64,000 nucleotides of DNA from Niveispirillum sp048066115 (GTDB lineage: Bacteria; Pseudomonadota; Alphaproteobacteria; Azospirillales; Azospirillaceae), in contig NZ_JBLTYX010000003.1 in assembly GCF_048066115.1 (NCBI RefSeq), forward strand, positions 398,475 through 462,474, written 5' to 3'. Shown here piece by piece: positions 36,201-46,509 of this stretch. The first letter of the stretch is position 1. Each line of letters opens with the position of its first letter. Below the pieces are notes generated by a model. That model made no database searches. It was given only the letters and a program-made list of their open reading frames with translations, and was not told the origin of the DNA. Made by a program: the position numbers and the translations under genes.

Positions 36201-37305
36201 CCTTGTCGCTGGCGCTGCCGATCGTACCCGTTGCCTGGCCACCGATCGCCAGCGTGCCGGTCGTTGCCGTGCTGTTGGCATAATCGTCTGAAGCCAGTGC
36301 GGTCGCCTTCAGCGAATATGTGCCCGTATGGGTGGTGAGAAGGCCTTCGGCCGACAGGTAGTAGCGACCGGACACGGTGGGCGTGTAGGTCGTCTTGTCG
36401 GCGGCGGCGGTGCCGGAGATCAGGGTGCCGGAGGAATTGTAGAGCGACAGATAGATGGAGGGCAGCGTGCCGCCGCCGCTGGCCGCATCATAGCCATCGA
36501 ACTGATAGGTGGTGCCGGCCACCAGGTTCATGGCGAACCAGTCCTTGTCGCCGCCCGTGCCGATCGTACCCATCGCCTCGCCGCCGACGGCCAGGATGCC
36601 CGTGGTCGACGTGGAGGCCGGATAATCGTCCGCGACAGCCGCCGGCCCCGACACCTTCACCGTGTAGGAACCGGTCTGATCGGAGAACAGGTTCATGGTC
36701 GACAGGTAATAACGGCCGGAGACCGTGGGCGTGAAGCTGGTCTTGTTCACGCCGGCCGAGTTCGAGATATAGGACCCGGTCGAGCCGTAGAGCGACAGGA
36801 CGACCTGGGAAACGGTGCTGGTGACATCGAACTGGTAGGCGGTGCCCGCGACCAGATCGACGCCGAACCAGTCATCGTCGTTGGGCATGGTGAACACGCC
36901 CGTCGCCTGACCGCCGGCCGTCAACCGGCCCGTCGTCTGGGTCGATGACGTGTAATCATCCGGGACCCCCGGCAGCATCTTCACGATATATGCGCCGACG
37001 TCGCTGGCTTCCAGCCCCATGACCGACAGGTAGTAGCGGCCGGAAGTCGTTGGCGTATAGCCGAGATTGTCGGGATTGCCCGTGCCACTGACATAGGATC
37101 CCGCCGAATTGAAAAGCGACAGGAAGACGTGGTCGAAGGTGCTGATGGTGTCGAACCGGTAGGACGTGCCCGCCACCAGGTCCATGGCAAGCCAATCCTC
37201 GTCGTTGCCGATGTAGATCGTGCCCGTCATCTGGTCTCCCAGCGTCAACCGGCCCGTCGTGAACATCGTTGCCGAAAAATCCGTCGGCTCCGTCAAATTC
37301 GCCAT
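33208..37305 (-). CDS. giant PPC-repeat / Calx-beta exoprotein with five C-terminal 41-residue repeats
   Basis: About 1365 residues. Nine tandem units of roughly 112 residues resemble bacterial pre-peptidase C-terminal (PPC) domains: TTGxLxxGG..TGxI, then DWFAVDLVAGTTYQFDG and a GRYYLS strand. A Calx-beta domain follows (about 1055-1160, VTLTLSQVTGALLPG), then five 41-residue repeats and the end AMLDLVGVTETGF. No protease domain is present, so the PPC units are probably adhesive or structural. No classical signal peptide is seen; the route of export is unknown. The start at 37305 (MANLTEPTDF) was preferred over 37362 because the intervening codons translate an AT-rich, promoter-like stretch. 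Confidence 0.87.
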   Translation of the reverse strand: MANLTEPTDFSATMFTTGRLTLGDQMTGTIYIGNDEDWLAMDLVAGTSYRFDTISTFDHVFLSLFNSAGSYVSGTGNPDNLGYTPTTSGRYYLSVMGLEASDVGAYIVKMLPGVPDDYTSSTQTTGRLTAGGQATGVFTMPNDDDWFGVDLVAGTAYQFDVTSTVSQVVLSLYGSTGSYISNSAGVNKTSFTPTVSGRYYLSTMNLFSDQTGSYTVKVSGPAAVADDYPASTSTTGILAVGGEAMGTIGTGGDKDWFAMNLVAGTTYQFDGYDAASGGGTLPSIYLSLYNSSGTLISGTAAADKTTYTPTVSGRYYLSAEGLLTTHTGTYSLKATALASDDYANSTATTGTLAIGGQATGTIGSASDKDWFAVDLVAGTTYQFDGLDAASGGGTLPAIYLSVYNSSGNQVSGAATADKTTYTPSVSGRYYLSAEGLVSTDRGTYTVKATAQATDDYAASTATTGLLVIGGQATGVIGNTSDDDWFAVNLVAGTSYEFQGLGARDNGGTVPGLNLTLLDPSGNYIPTLGGLEKAEYTATTSGRYFLSAKGFGGTGTYTLKATAVSVDDYLGSTQTTGVLTIGGAEVKGTIGVARDKDWFAVDLVAGQTYRFDAFDAESGGGTLPGAYLDLYTSTGGSLYIGASDKTGYTPIASGRFYLSVGGTFETQTGTYSVKASMAPVDDYKGTTDTTGVLAVGGETKATIDAIGDADWFAMDLVAGTTYQFDGLGASGGGGTLPRVYLSFFNASGTYISNTSTVDQATVTVNTSGRYYISAQSLNNTDLGTYTLKAKALSADDYLANMNTTGVVVVGGPQVTGTIGIINDSDWFAVDLVAGQTYQFNGFDAAVGGGTLPSIMLSLYSTLGNYLQVGGLDKMSYTAIVTGRYYVSIGSFVESQTGSYSLSAATVTDDYSGIKDTTGRLAIGGETTGKIDISNDRDWFAVDLVGGATYQFNGFDAASGGGTLPSIFLAMYDTVGGYIVNTGALDKLSFTPTTSGRYFVGVENINDVGVGTYTLKASSSQASFPTLSVSAPTAAEGGGNLVYTVSLSSASTVPVTFVAKTAGGTATAGTDYTTVEKTITIAVGATSVTIEVPIRNDNKAEADETVTLTLSQVTGALLPGNAVDGVVSATGTIRNDDFGAAFTLDAYRALNPDLVSVFGNNDGAYVSHYISNGRAEGRASAGFDAEAYAALNPDLFNAFGLNEDALASHYRTNGKAEGRLAEGFDAEAYAALNPDLFGAFGTNHTALISHYISNGRAEGRVATGFDAEAYAALNPDLFNAFGLNATSLITHYIQSGRAEGRVATGFDAEAYAALNPDLFNAFGLNHSTLISHYISNGRGEGRPAFAVDTGGSGQAMLDLVGVTETGF

Positions 37306-37440
37306 ACCAGCACCCGCGTAATTAAATGCCCTATTGCGGGAAATTAAATAACTTCGGTTCATCCATTAGTAAACGCAAATCCACCGTCGTCATCGGCTGC
37401 GATCGGTTCGGGTGATGAATACAATAGGATGTAATGGAGC
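37306..37440 (-). promoter_or_regulatory. AT-rich leader of the PPC-repeat gene
   Basis: TAATTAAAT and AAATTAAATAACTT blocks form one of the most AT-rich stretches in the window, directly before the preferred start. It probably holds the promoter, but no unambiguous hexamer pair is claimed. Confidence 0.35.
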
Positions 37441-37465
37441 CTTTTCAGCCCTCAACGGATGGCAG

Positions 37466-37500
37466 AAAAAAAGCACCCCGCCGCAATGCGACGGGGTGCT
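37466..37500 (-). terminator. intrinsic terminator after the parvulin gene
   Basis: On the minus strand AGCACCCCGTCG / CGGCGGGGTGCT, nearly perfect, followed by a run of seven T. Confidence 0.92.
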
Positions 37501-37545
37501 TTTGCCAGCATCTGCGAGGCGCCGGCGGAACCGGCGCCCGGCTGA

Positions 37546-38472
37546 TCACTTCTTCTGCGGCGCCGGAGCGGCCGGGGCGGCAACCATCGGCGAGCCGTCG
37601 ATATTGAACTTCTCGACCTTGGCGGTCTTTTCCAGGCCCTTCACCACGTCTTCGGCGATCTCCTGCGCCACCATCTGGCGCAGCTGCGGGGTGGCCTGCT
37701 CGAAGGTCGGCGGCACCTGCTTGCGCTTGTCGGCCAGCTTGATGACGTGGAAGCCGAAATCGGTCTGCACCGGGGTCTGGCTGATGTCGCCCACCTTCAT
37801 GGCGAAGGCCGCGTCGGAGAAGGGCTTCACCATCTGGTCCTTGACGAAATAGCCCAGGTCGCCACCCGTCTCCTTGGTGCCGTCGGTGCCCTTCTCGGCC
37901 GCCAGCTTGGCGAAATCGGCGCCGCCCTTCAGCTGCTTGATGATGGCGTCGGCCTCTTCCTTGGTCTTCACCAGGATGTGGCTGGCCTTCACCTCGTCCT
38001 GCGGCGGATTCTCCTTGATCCACTTGTCATAGGCGGCCTTCAGCTTCTCCGGGGTCAGCTTCTTGTCGATCTCGGCCTTCAGCCAGGCCTGCTGCACGAA
38101 CTGCTCCTCGGCCTGCTTCAGGCGGCGCTTGACCTCGGCGCTGTCCTGCAGCTTCGCCTTGTAGCCAGCCTCGGTCACCAGCTGCGCCTGCACCAGTTGG
38201 TCGACCAGCTGCGGATAGATCATCTGCAAGGGCATCTGCTGCACCTGGGGGTCCAGCTGCTGCAACAGGGCCAGCACGTCGGAGCGCTTGAATTCCTTGC
38301 CATTGGCGCGGGCGACGACCGGATCGTCGGCCAGCGTGCCGGCGGCGGGCTTGGTGGCCGGGGCTGCGGCCGGCTTGGCGGCGTCCTGCGCCATGGCCGG
38401 GGTCAATGCGGCGGCGGCGACCGACCCGAGGGCGGCGGCAACCAGAGCGGCACGCATGGTCTTGAACGACAT
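37546..38472 (-). CDS. periplasmic parvulin-type peptidyl-prolyl isomerase
   Basis: A 308-residue exported protein: signal peptide (about 8-28, VAAALGSVAAAALTPAMA), a SurA/PrsA-like helical N-terminal region (about 50-160) and one rotamase domain with KASHILVKTKEEAD, GGDLGYFVKDQMVKPF and TDFGFHVIKL. It should catalyse cis-trans isomerisation of prolyl bonds and assist folding of exported proteins. It is divergent from secA across 350 bp, a sensible pairing of export and folding. The start at 38472 (MSFKTMRAAL) was taken since the longer frame to 38586 places Cys-rich sequence before the signal peptide. Confidence 0.93.
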   Translation of the reverse strand: MSFKTMRAALVAAALGSVAAAALTPAMAQDAAKPAAAPATKPAAGTLADDPVVARANGKEFKRSDVLALLQQLDPQVQQMPLQMIYPQLVDQLVQAQLVTEAGYKAKLQDSAEVKRRLKQAEEQFVQQAWLKAEIDKKLTPEKLKAAYDKWIKENPPQDEVKASHILVKTKEEADAIIKQLKGGADFAKLAAEKGTDGTKETGGDLGYFVKDQMVKPFSDAAFAMKVGDISQTPVQTDFGFHVIKLADKRKQVPPTFEQATPQLRQMVAQEIAEDVVKGLEKTAKVEKFNIDGSPMVAAPAAPAPQKK

Positions 38473-38668
38473 CTGTGGAGGTTCCCTGCAAACTGTCCGA
38501 TGGGTAGGCGGGAACAGCCCCTCCTGACCGCATCGGCATAAAGCATGACAGGCTGTGCGCAGGCAAGGGGCCACGCGCGTAGCCATAAGGCCAATGGAAA
38601 GCGCTTCCGCGTGGCCATTTCATGGCAGGAAAGCCCGTGAAAAGCCCCTTGGCGGTGGCATGCCGCAT

Positions 38669-38697
38669 TGACCGATGCGATGCGCGGTCTTATCTGT
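38669..38697 (+). promoter_or_regulatory. sigma-70-type promoter for secA
   Basis: TTGACC, a 17-base spacer and TATCTG, giving a leader of roughly 120 bases before the secA ATG. It is the best -35/-10 match in the 350-bp divergent region; the rest of that region (38473-38668) shows no gene. Confidence 0.65.
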
Positions 38698-38823
38698 GAC
38701 GGGCGCTGGAATGGGCAAGCCCTGTTCCGGTGCGAAGCCATCCCGGCGGCCGGCCCGGCCGTTACCGGGATTTCGTTGTGCCCGGTGTCTTCAATCGCGC
38801 CTGTTCCTAGTCGGAGTGCCTCT

Positions 38824-41571
<2,748 letters not shown>

Positions 41572-41594
41572 TTCCTTCGGTACCCTATGATGCG

Positions 41595-41621
41595 AAGGGC
41601 GGCCCCGGTGCCCGCCCTTTT
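41595..41621 (+). terminator. intrinsic terminator after secA
   Basis: AAGGGCGG / CCGCCCTT with a 9-base loop and a TTTT end, 24 bases beyond the secA stop. Confidence 0.75.
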
Positions 41622-41721
41622 GCGTTGCGGCCCTTCCATTCCGGCCCCAGAACCATGTTATGGTGCCCCGGCCAATCCATAATGCCCGCCATCAAAGGCC
41701 GGGCGCCAATCGGACAGACAA

Positions 41722-42357
41722 ATGGAAGCCTGGTCGGAATATTCGCGGTTCCTCATCGCGCTGTTCGCCATCCTGACGCCGTTCGCCGCCATCCCCATCT
41801 TCCTGGGCATGACGGAGGGGCGAAGCGCGAAGGAACGCAACGCCATCGCTCGTTCGGCCGTGCTGACGGTGGCGACCGTGCTGGTCACGTCGGTCTTTCT
41901 GGGTGATGCGGTGCTGACTGTGCTGGGCACCAGTCTGGCCAGCTTCCGGGTGGGCGGCGGCATCGTGCTGTTGCTGATCGCCCTGTCACTGCTGAACGCC
42001 ACGGTCAGCGGCGTGAAGCAGACCCAGCAGGAAGCGGATGAGGCCGGCACCCGCACCGCCATCGGCGTGGTGCCGCTGGGCCTGCCGCTGCTGGCCGGTC
42101 CCGGTTCCATCTCCGCCGTGATCATCGAGGCGCAGCGCGGTATCGGCTGGGAGCATTATGCCATCCTGGTCGGCTGCATCCTGATCGTCTGCGCCTTCCT
42201 GCTGCTGACCCTGCGGCTGGCCGTGCCCATCGGCAACAAGCTGGGCCAGACCGGCCTGAACATCATGAACCGCCTGACCGGCCTGCTGCTGGCGGCCGTG
42301 GCGGTGGAGATCATCGCGGCGGGGCTGCGGGCCTTGTTCCCCGGCTGGATGACTTAA
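41722..42357 (+). CDS. MarC-family integral membrane protein
   Basis: A 211-residue protein with six predicted helices in the MarC/UPF0056 layout: LIALFAILTPFAAIPIFLGMT, the charged GRSAKERNAIARSAV loop, and GVVPLGLPLLAGPGSISAVI containing the conserved PLGLPLLAGPG segment. The family's transport role is unresolved; the early link to multiple antibiotic resistance has been withdrawn. Its stop is followed within 10 bases by a structured repeat element. Confidence 0.93.
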   Translation: MEAWSEYSRFLIALFAILTPFAAIPIFLGMTEGRSAKERNAIARSAVLTVATVLVTSVFLGDAVLTVLGTSLASFRVGGGIVLLLIALSLLNATVSGVKQTQQEADEAGTRTAIGVVPLGLPLLAGPGSISAVIIEAQRGIGWEHYAILVGCILIVCAFLLLTLRLAVPIGNKLGQTGLNIMNRLTGLLLAAVAVEIIAAGLRALFPGWMT

Positions 42358-42365
42358 TTTCTGTT

Positions 42366-42466
42366 CCCTCAGGCGCCGGACGCCCGCATCCGCGGGCTTG
42401 GCTTGCGGCGCACGTGCGCCGGGCCGGCGGTCGCCGGCCTGTATTGGTCACGGATGTGACCAATAC
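42366..42466 (-). repeat. structured intergenic element, copy 3 (reverse orientation)
   Basis: On the minus strand: outer hairpin GTATTGGTCAC / GTGACCAATAC, helix B GGCCGGC-GACC-GCCGGCC, helix C CGGCGC-ACGT-GCGCCG, linker CAAGCCAAGCC, helix D CCCGC-GGAT-GCGGG, tail GGCGCCTGAGGG. It starts 9 bases after the marC stop and precedes eutB. Confidence 0.85.
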
Positions 42467-42544
42467 CTAGTCTTTTGCACCGCAGCATCTTGCCGTTCTT
42501 CCCCACTTTGCTACGCTATCTCCCGTCAAACGACGGGGGCTGGC

Positions 42545-43936
42545 ATGGCATATGGCGCGACCGTGGGGCGGACGAACTATCGGTTCGATGACCTGAAGAC
42601 CCTGCTGGCCCGCGCCACGCCGGCCCGGTCGGGCGATTTCCTGGCCGGGGTGGCGGCGGGCAGCGATGCGGAACGGGTGGCCGCCCGCATGGCGCTGGCC
42701 GATCTGCCGCTGAAGGCGTTCCTGGCCGAACCGCTGGTCCCGTACGAGGATGACGACGTGACGCGGCTGATCATGGACAGCCATGATGCGGCATCCTTCG
42801 CGCCGGTCGCGTCCATGAGTGTCGGGCAGTTCCGTGACTGGCTGCTGTCCGATGCCGCCACGTCCGAGGCGCTGGCGACGCTGTCCCCCGGCCTGACCCC
42901 GGAAATGGTGGCGGCCACGTCCAAGCTGATGCGCAACCAGGACCTGATCGCCGTGGGGCGCAAGGCGCGGGTCGTCACGCGGTTTCGCACGACGATCGGC
43001 CTGCCCGGCCGCCTGTCGGTGCGGCTGCAGCCCAACCACCCGACCGACGATCCCAAGGCTATCGCCGCCTCCATCCTGGACGGGCTGATGTATGGGTGCG
43101 GCGACGCCACCATCGGCATCAACCCGGCCACGGATTCGGCTGCGCGGTGCCTGGACCTGCTGACCATGATCGATGATCTGCGTCGCCGTTTCGACGTGCC
43201 GCTGCAATCCTGCGTCCTGGCCCATGTCACCACCCTGATCCAGGTGATGGAACGGGCGGGCCCCGTCGACCTGGTGTTCCAGTCCATCGCGGGGTCGCAG
43301 GCCGCCAACCGGTCCTTCGGCATCGACCTGTCGGTGCTGAAAGAGGCGCACGAGGCGGCCCAGAGCCTGAAGCGCGGCACGGTCGGCCGGAACGTGATGT
43401 ATTTCGAGACGGGGCAGGGCAGCGCCCTGTCGGCCGAGGCCCATCACGGCCTGGACCAGCAGACGATGGAGGTCCGCGCCTATGCCGTGGCCCGCGCCTT
43501 CGATCCGTTGCTGGTCAACACCGTCGTGGGCTTCATCGGCCCGGAATATCTCTATGACGGCAAGCAGATCATCCGTGCCGGGCTGGAGGATCATTGCTGC
43601 GGCAAGCTGCTGGGCCTGCCGATGGGGGTGGATGTCTGCTACACCAACCATGCCGAGGCCGACCAGGACGACATGGACAATCTGTTGACCCTGCTGGGGG
43701 TGGCGGGCTGTTCCTACATCATGGGCGTGCCGGGGGCGGATGATGTGATGCTGTCCTATCAGAGCACCAGTTTCCACGACGCCAATTATGTGCGCACCGC
43801 CCTGGGCCTGCGTCCGGCACCGGAATTCGAGGCGTGGTTGCAGCGGATGGGTGTGATGGATGGCGATGCCCGCGTGCGCCCCGCTCTGGGTGCCGGCAGC
43901 GGGGCCTTGAAGCTGATCGAGGGGGTGGCGGCATGA
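42545..43936 (+). CDS. eutB: ethanolamine ammonia-lyase large subunit
   Basis: A 463-residue TIM-barrel subunit of the adenosylcobalamin-dependent enzyme that splits ethanolamine into acetaldehyde and ammonia. Family segments are clear: LMYGCGDATIGINPATDS, FQSIAGSQAANRSFGI, MYFETGQGSALSAEAHHG and CYTNHAEADQDDMDNLL. The start at 42545 fits the usual N-terminus; the frame is open 49 codons upstream into the repeat element. The stop overlaps the eutC start (ATGA), so the subunits are translationally coupled. No eutA reactivase, transporter or microcompartment shell gene is in view. Confidence 0.97.
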   Translation: MAYGATVGRTNYRFDDLKTLLARATPARSGDFLAGVAAGSDAERVAARMALADLPLKAFLAEPLVPYEDDDVTRLIMDSHDAASFAPVASMSVGQFRDWLLSDAATSEALATLSPGLTPEMVAATSKLMRNQDLIAVGRKARVVTRFRTTIGLPGRLSVRLQPNHPTDDPKAIAASILDGLMYGCGDATIGINPATDSAARCLDLLTMIDDLRRRFDVPLQSCVLAHVTTLIQVMERAGPVDLVFQSIAGSQAANRSFGIDLSVLKEAHEAAQSLKRGTVGRNVMYFETGQGSALSAEAHHGLDQQTMEVRAYAVARAFDPLLVNTVVGFIGPEYLYDGKQIIRAGLEDHCCGKLLGLPMGVDVCYTNHAEADQDDMDNLLTLLGVAGCSYIMGVPGADDVMLSYQSTSFHDANYVRTALGLRPAPEFEAWLQRMGVMDGDARVRPALGAGSGALKLIEGVAA

Positions 43937-44691
43937 GCACCTTCGACCCCTGGTCCAACCTGCGCCGTTTCACGCCCGCCCGCATCGCCCTGGGCCGTAC
44001 GGGCGACGCGCTGCCCGTGGAAAGGCTGCTGGAATTCCAGGCGGCCCATGCCCTGGCCCGCGACGCGGTGCATCAACCCTTCGAAGCCGATGCTTTGGCT
44101 GATGCCCTGTCCGACCACCCGACTCTGCGGGTGCGCAGCCGGGCGCCGGACCGGGCGGCCTATCTGCAGCGGCCCGACCTGGGAAGGCGGCTGCATCCCG
44201 ATGACCAGGGGCAATTGTCCGGCATGCGCTGCCACGGGCAGGGGCCGCAGAAAAGCTATGATGCGGTCATCGTGCTGGGGGACGGATTGTCGGCGCGTGC
44301 CCTGCATGACCATGGCAAGGCACTGCTGGATGAATTGCTGCCGCGGCTGGCGGGCTGGGATCTGGCGCCGCTGATCCTGGCGACCCAGGCGCGGGTGGCG
44401 CTGGGCGATGATGTGGCGGCGGCCCTGAACGCCGCCATGGTGGTGATGCTGATCGGGGAACGGCCGGGCCTGACGGCAGCGGACAGTATCGGCGCCTATC
44501 TGACCTTCAATCCGCAGCCGGGCGTGACGCGCGATGCGGAGCGCAACTGCGTCTCCAACATCCGCCCCGACGGCTATGCCCCGGCGCTGGCTGCCGACCT
44601 GATCGCCTGGCTGATGGCGGAGGCACGGCGGCTGAAGCTGACGGGGATCGGATTGAAGCAGGATCGGCCAGTGGAGTTGGCCGGGGCGTAG
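43933..44691 (+). CDS. eutC: ethanolamine ammonia-lyase small subunit
   Basis: A 252-residue partner of EutB that helps hold adenosylcobalamin. Conserved stretches include SYDAVIVLGDGLSARAL, the B12-proximal VALGDDVAAALNA, LIGERPGLTAADSIGAYLT and RNCVSNIRPDGY. The ATG overlaps the eutB stop. Four bases separate its stop from the end of a convergent gene, so the operon ends here with just two genes. Confidence 0.96.
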   Translation: MSTFDPWSNLRRFTPARIALGRTGDALPVERLLEFQAAHALARDAVHQPFEADALADALSDHPTLRVRSRAPDRAAYLQRPDLGRRLHPDDQGQLSGMRCHGQGPQKSYDAVIVLGDGLSARALHDHGKALLDELLPRLAGWDLAPLILATQARVALGDDVAAALNAAMVVMLIGERPGLTAADSIGAYLTFNPQPGVTRDAERNCVSNIRPDGYAPALAADLIAWLMAEARRLKLTGIGLKQDRPVELAGA

Positions 44692-44695
44692 GCGT

Positions 44696-45490
44696 TTATT
44701 TTTCCTTCTTCTTCAATTCCCGCTTCTGTTCCGTCTGCGCACGGTCGAGCGCGTTCAGGTTCTGGAGCGCGATGGCGGCGGCGGGCGTGCCGGCGGCCAC
44801 GCGGCGCACGGCTTCCCAGTCCTGCTTGGCATGCAACGCGTCGCTTTTTGCGGCGCGCAGATTGCCGCGCAGCAGCAATGCCTCACCATTTTGTGGCGAC
44901 AGGCGCAGCGCCTCCTCCACATCCACCATCGATTTGGCATCCAGCGCCAGCACATGGTGTGCCTGGGCCCGGAGCAGCCAGGCCTCCGCCATTTTCGGCG
45001 CCAGATCCACCACCCGGTTCAGGTCCTCGATGGCTTCCCAGTAATGTTCCATGCCGGCCCGGGCGATGGCCCGGTCCATCAGGATCTGGGTGTCACGCGG
45101 CATCAGGTCCAGCGCCTTGCCATAGGCGGCTTCGGCCTGCTGCGGCTTGTGGGCGTTGGTCCAGGCCATGCCGGCCCGGCTCAGCAGGTTGGCGCGCGAC
45201 GGCACGGAGTCGCGGGTCAGTTCCGCGGCCGATGCCTCCAGCGCCGGGGCCGCCAGTTCCCAATCACCGCGCAGCAGCAGGGAAAGCGCCTGGCAGAGGC
45301 GGGCATCGGCCCCGCCGCCCTGGCGCTCCCACAGCTTCGCCTCCTCGAACGCGAAATCGGGAAGGTCCGCCGCCCGGTCCAGGCAAGCGGCGCGGTTGGG
45401 GAAAACGAGGCCCTCATGCGCCGCGGCAGGCAGCGGCAGGCACAGAGGGATGAGGGCGATCAACGCCCCGGCATTGAGCAGACGGGTCAT
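44696..45490 (-). CDS. periplasmic TPR-repeat protein
   Basis: A 264-residue protein with a signal peptide (AGALIALIPLCLPLPAAA) and about four tetratricopeptide helices-pairs from about 60 to 235; AYGKALDLMPRDTQILMDRA and DLNRVVDLAPKMAEAWLLRA are good TPR units. The C-terminus is a charged EQKRELKKKEK tail. It is probably a protein-interaction scaffold in the periplasm. It is divergent from the NAD(P)-binding protein gene with 51 bp between. Confidence 0.82.
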   Translation of the reverse strand: MTRLLNAGALIALIPLCLPLPAAAHEGLVFPNRAACLDRAADLPDFAFEEAKLWERQGGGADARLCQALSLLLRGDWELAAPALEASAAELTRDSVPSRANLLSRAGMAWTNAHKPQQAEAAYGKALDLMPRDTQILMDRAIARAGMEHYWEAIEDLNRVVDLAPKMAEAWLLRAQAHHVLALDAKSMVDVEEALRLSPQNGEALLLRGNLRAAKSDALHAKQDWEAVRRVAAGTPAAAIALQNLNALDRAQTEQKRELKKKEK

Positions 45491-45541
45491 GGCACGCTAC
45501 AAATCCCCATCCACCCACCGCTGGCAAGTGTCAAAAAAGTC

Positions 45542-46468
45542 ATGATCGACAAGCTCCCCATGCCGGACATGCCGGCCGGCCGGCTGTTCATCTTCGGTCT
45601 TGGATACACGTCGCTGCGGCTGGCGGCCCGTCTGCGCGCTTTTGGATGGCAGGTCGGCGGGACCACGCGGGGGGCCGACAAGGCCGCTTCCCTGCGTGCC
45701 GCCGGCATCGACGCCGTCGCCTTCGACCGGGAACAGCCCCTGGATGCCACCATCCTGGACGATGTCACCCACATCCTGTCCTCCGTCCCGCCCGACGAGG
45801 CGGGCGATCCCGTGCTGGACCGGCACGGGCCGGACATCGCGGCGCGGGCTGCCGGCTTGCGCTGGGTCGGGTATCTCTCCACCACCGGGGTCTATGGCGA
45901 TGCCGGGGGTGGCTGGGTGGATGAGACTTCCCCGCTGGCCGCTGCCGGCCCGCGCGGGCGGCGGCGCGTAGCGGCGGAGGCGGGGTGGCTGGACCTGCAT
46001 CGCGGGGCCGGCGTGCCCGTCCATCTGTTCCGCCTGCCCGGCATCTATGGTCCCGGACGCAGCGCCATCGACAATATGCGCGCCGGCACGGCCAGGCGGG
46101 TGGACAAGCCGGGTCAGGTGTTCTGCCGCATCCATGTCGATGATATCGGCGGCGCCCTGCTGGCCTCCATGGCCCGACCCCAACCGGGGACGGCCTGCAA
46201 TGTCGTGGATGACGAGCCGGCACCGGCAGCCCAGGTTGTGGAACATGCCGCCCGCCTGCTGGGGATGGAACCACCAAAGCTGGAGCCGTTCGATCCGGCC
46301 GCCATGTCGGCCATGGCCGCCAGCTTCTATGCCGACAACCGGCGTGTGCGGAACGATCGGTTGAAGCAGGTGTTGGGTTATCACCTGCTGTACCCCACCT
46401 ATCGTGAAGGGCTGGCGGCGCAGCTGGCGGCCGAGACAATTGGTATCGGGCCTGTAACGGGCGGGTAA
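45542..46468 (+). CDS. NAD(P)-binding epimerase-like protein (YeeZ/extended SDR-like)
   Basis: A 308-residue Rossmann protein. LFIFGLGYTSLRLAARL gives a GxGxxS-type dinucleotide loop as in the YeeZ group, with TTRGADK after strand 2; STTGVYGDAGGGWVDE carries the Ser/Tyr strand of nucleotide-sugar epimerases (TGVYG), and the later FRLPGIYGPGRSAIDN and FCRIHVDDIGGAL are typical of extended short-chain dehydrogenases. The canonical YxxxK is not obvious (Lys replaced in the RRRVAAEAGWL stretch), so activity is uncertain. The first Met was chosen, but the third (45560) is possible. Confidence 0.8.
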   Translation: MIDKLPMPDMPAGRLFIFGLGYTSLRLAARLRAFGWQVGGTTRGADKAASLRAAGIDAVAFDREQPLDATILDDVTHILSSVPPDEAGDPVLDRHGPDIAARAAGLRWVGYLSTTGVYGDAGGGWVDETSPLAAAGPRGRRRVAAEAGWLDLHRGAGVPVHLFRLPGIYGPGRSAIDNMRAGTARRVDKPGQVFCRIHVDDIGGALLASMARPQPGTACNVVDDEPAPAAQVVEHAARLLGMEPPKLEPFDPAAMSAMAASFYADNRRVRNDRLKQVLGYHLLYPTYREGLAAQLAAETIGIGPVTGG

Positions 46469-46509
46469 ATTCCGGGGCGGGAACCCGATGGCCGGCGTAG
46501 GATGTGAGC

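Noticed and set aside
20371..37305. A type I secretion operon for the three exoproteins
   Set aside because: No HlyB/HlyD/TolC-like gene is found anywhere in the window; export by such a system is only inferred.
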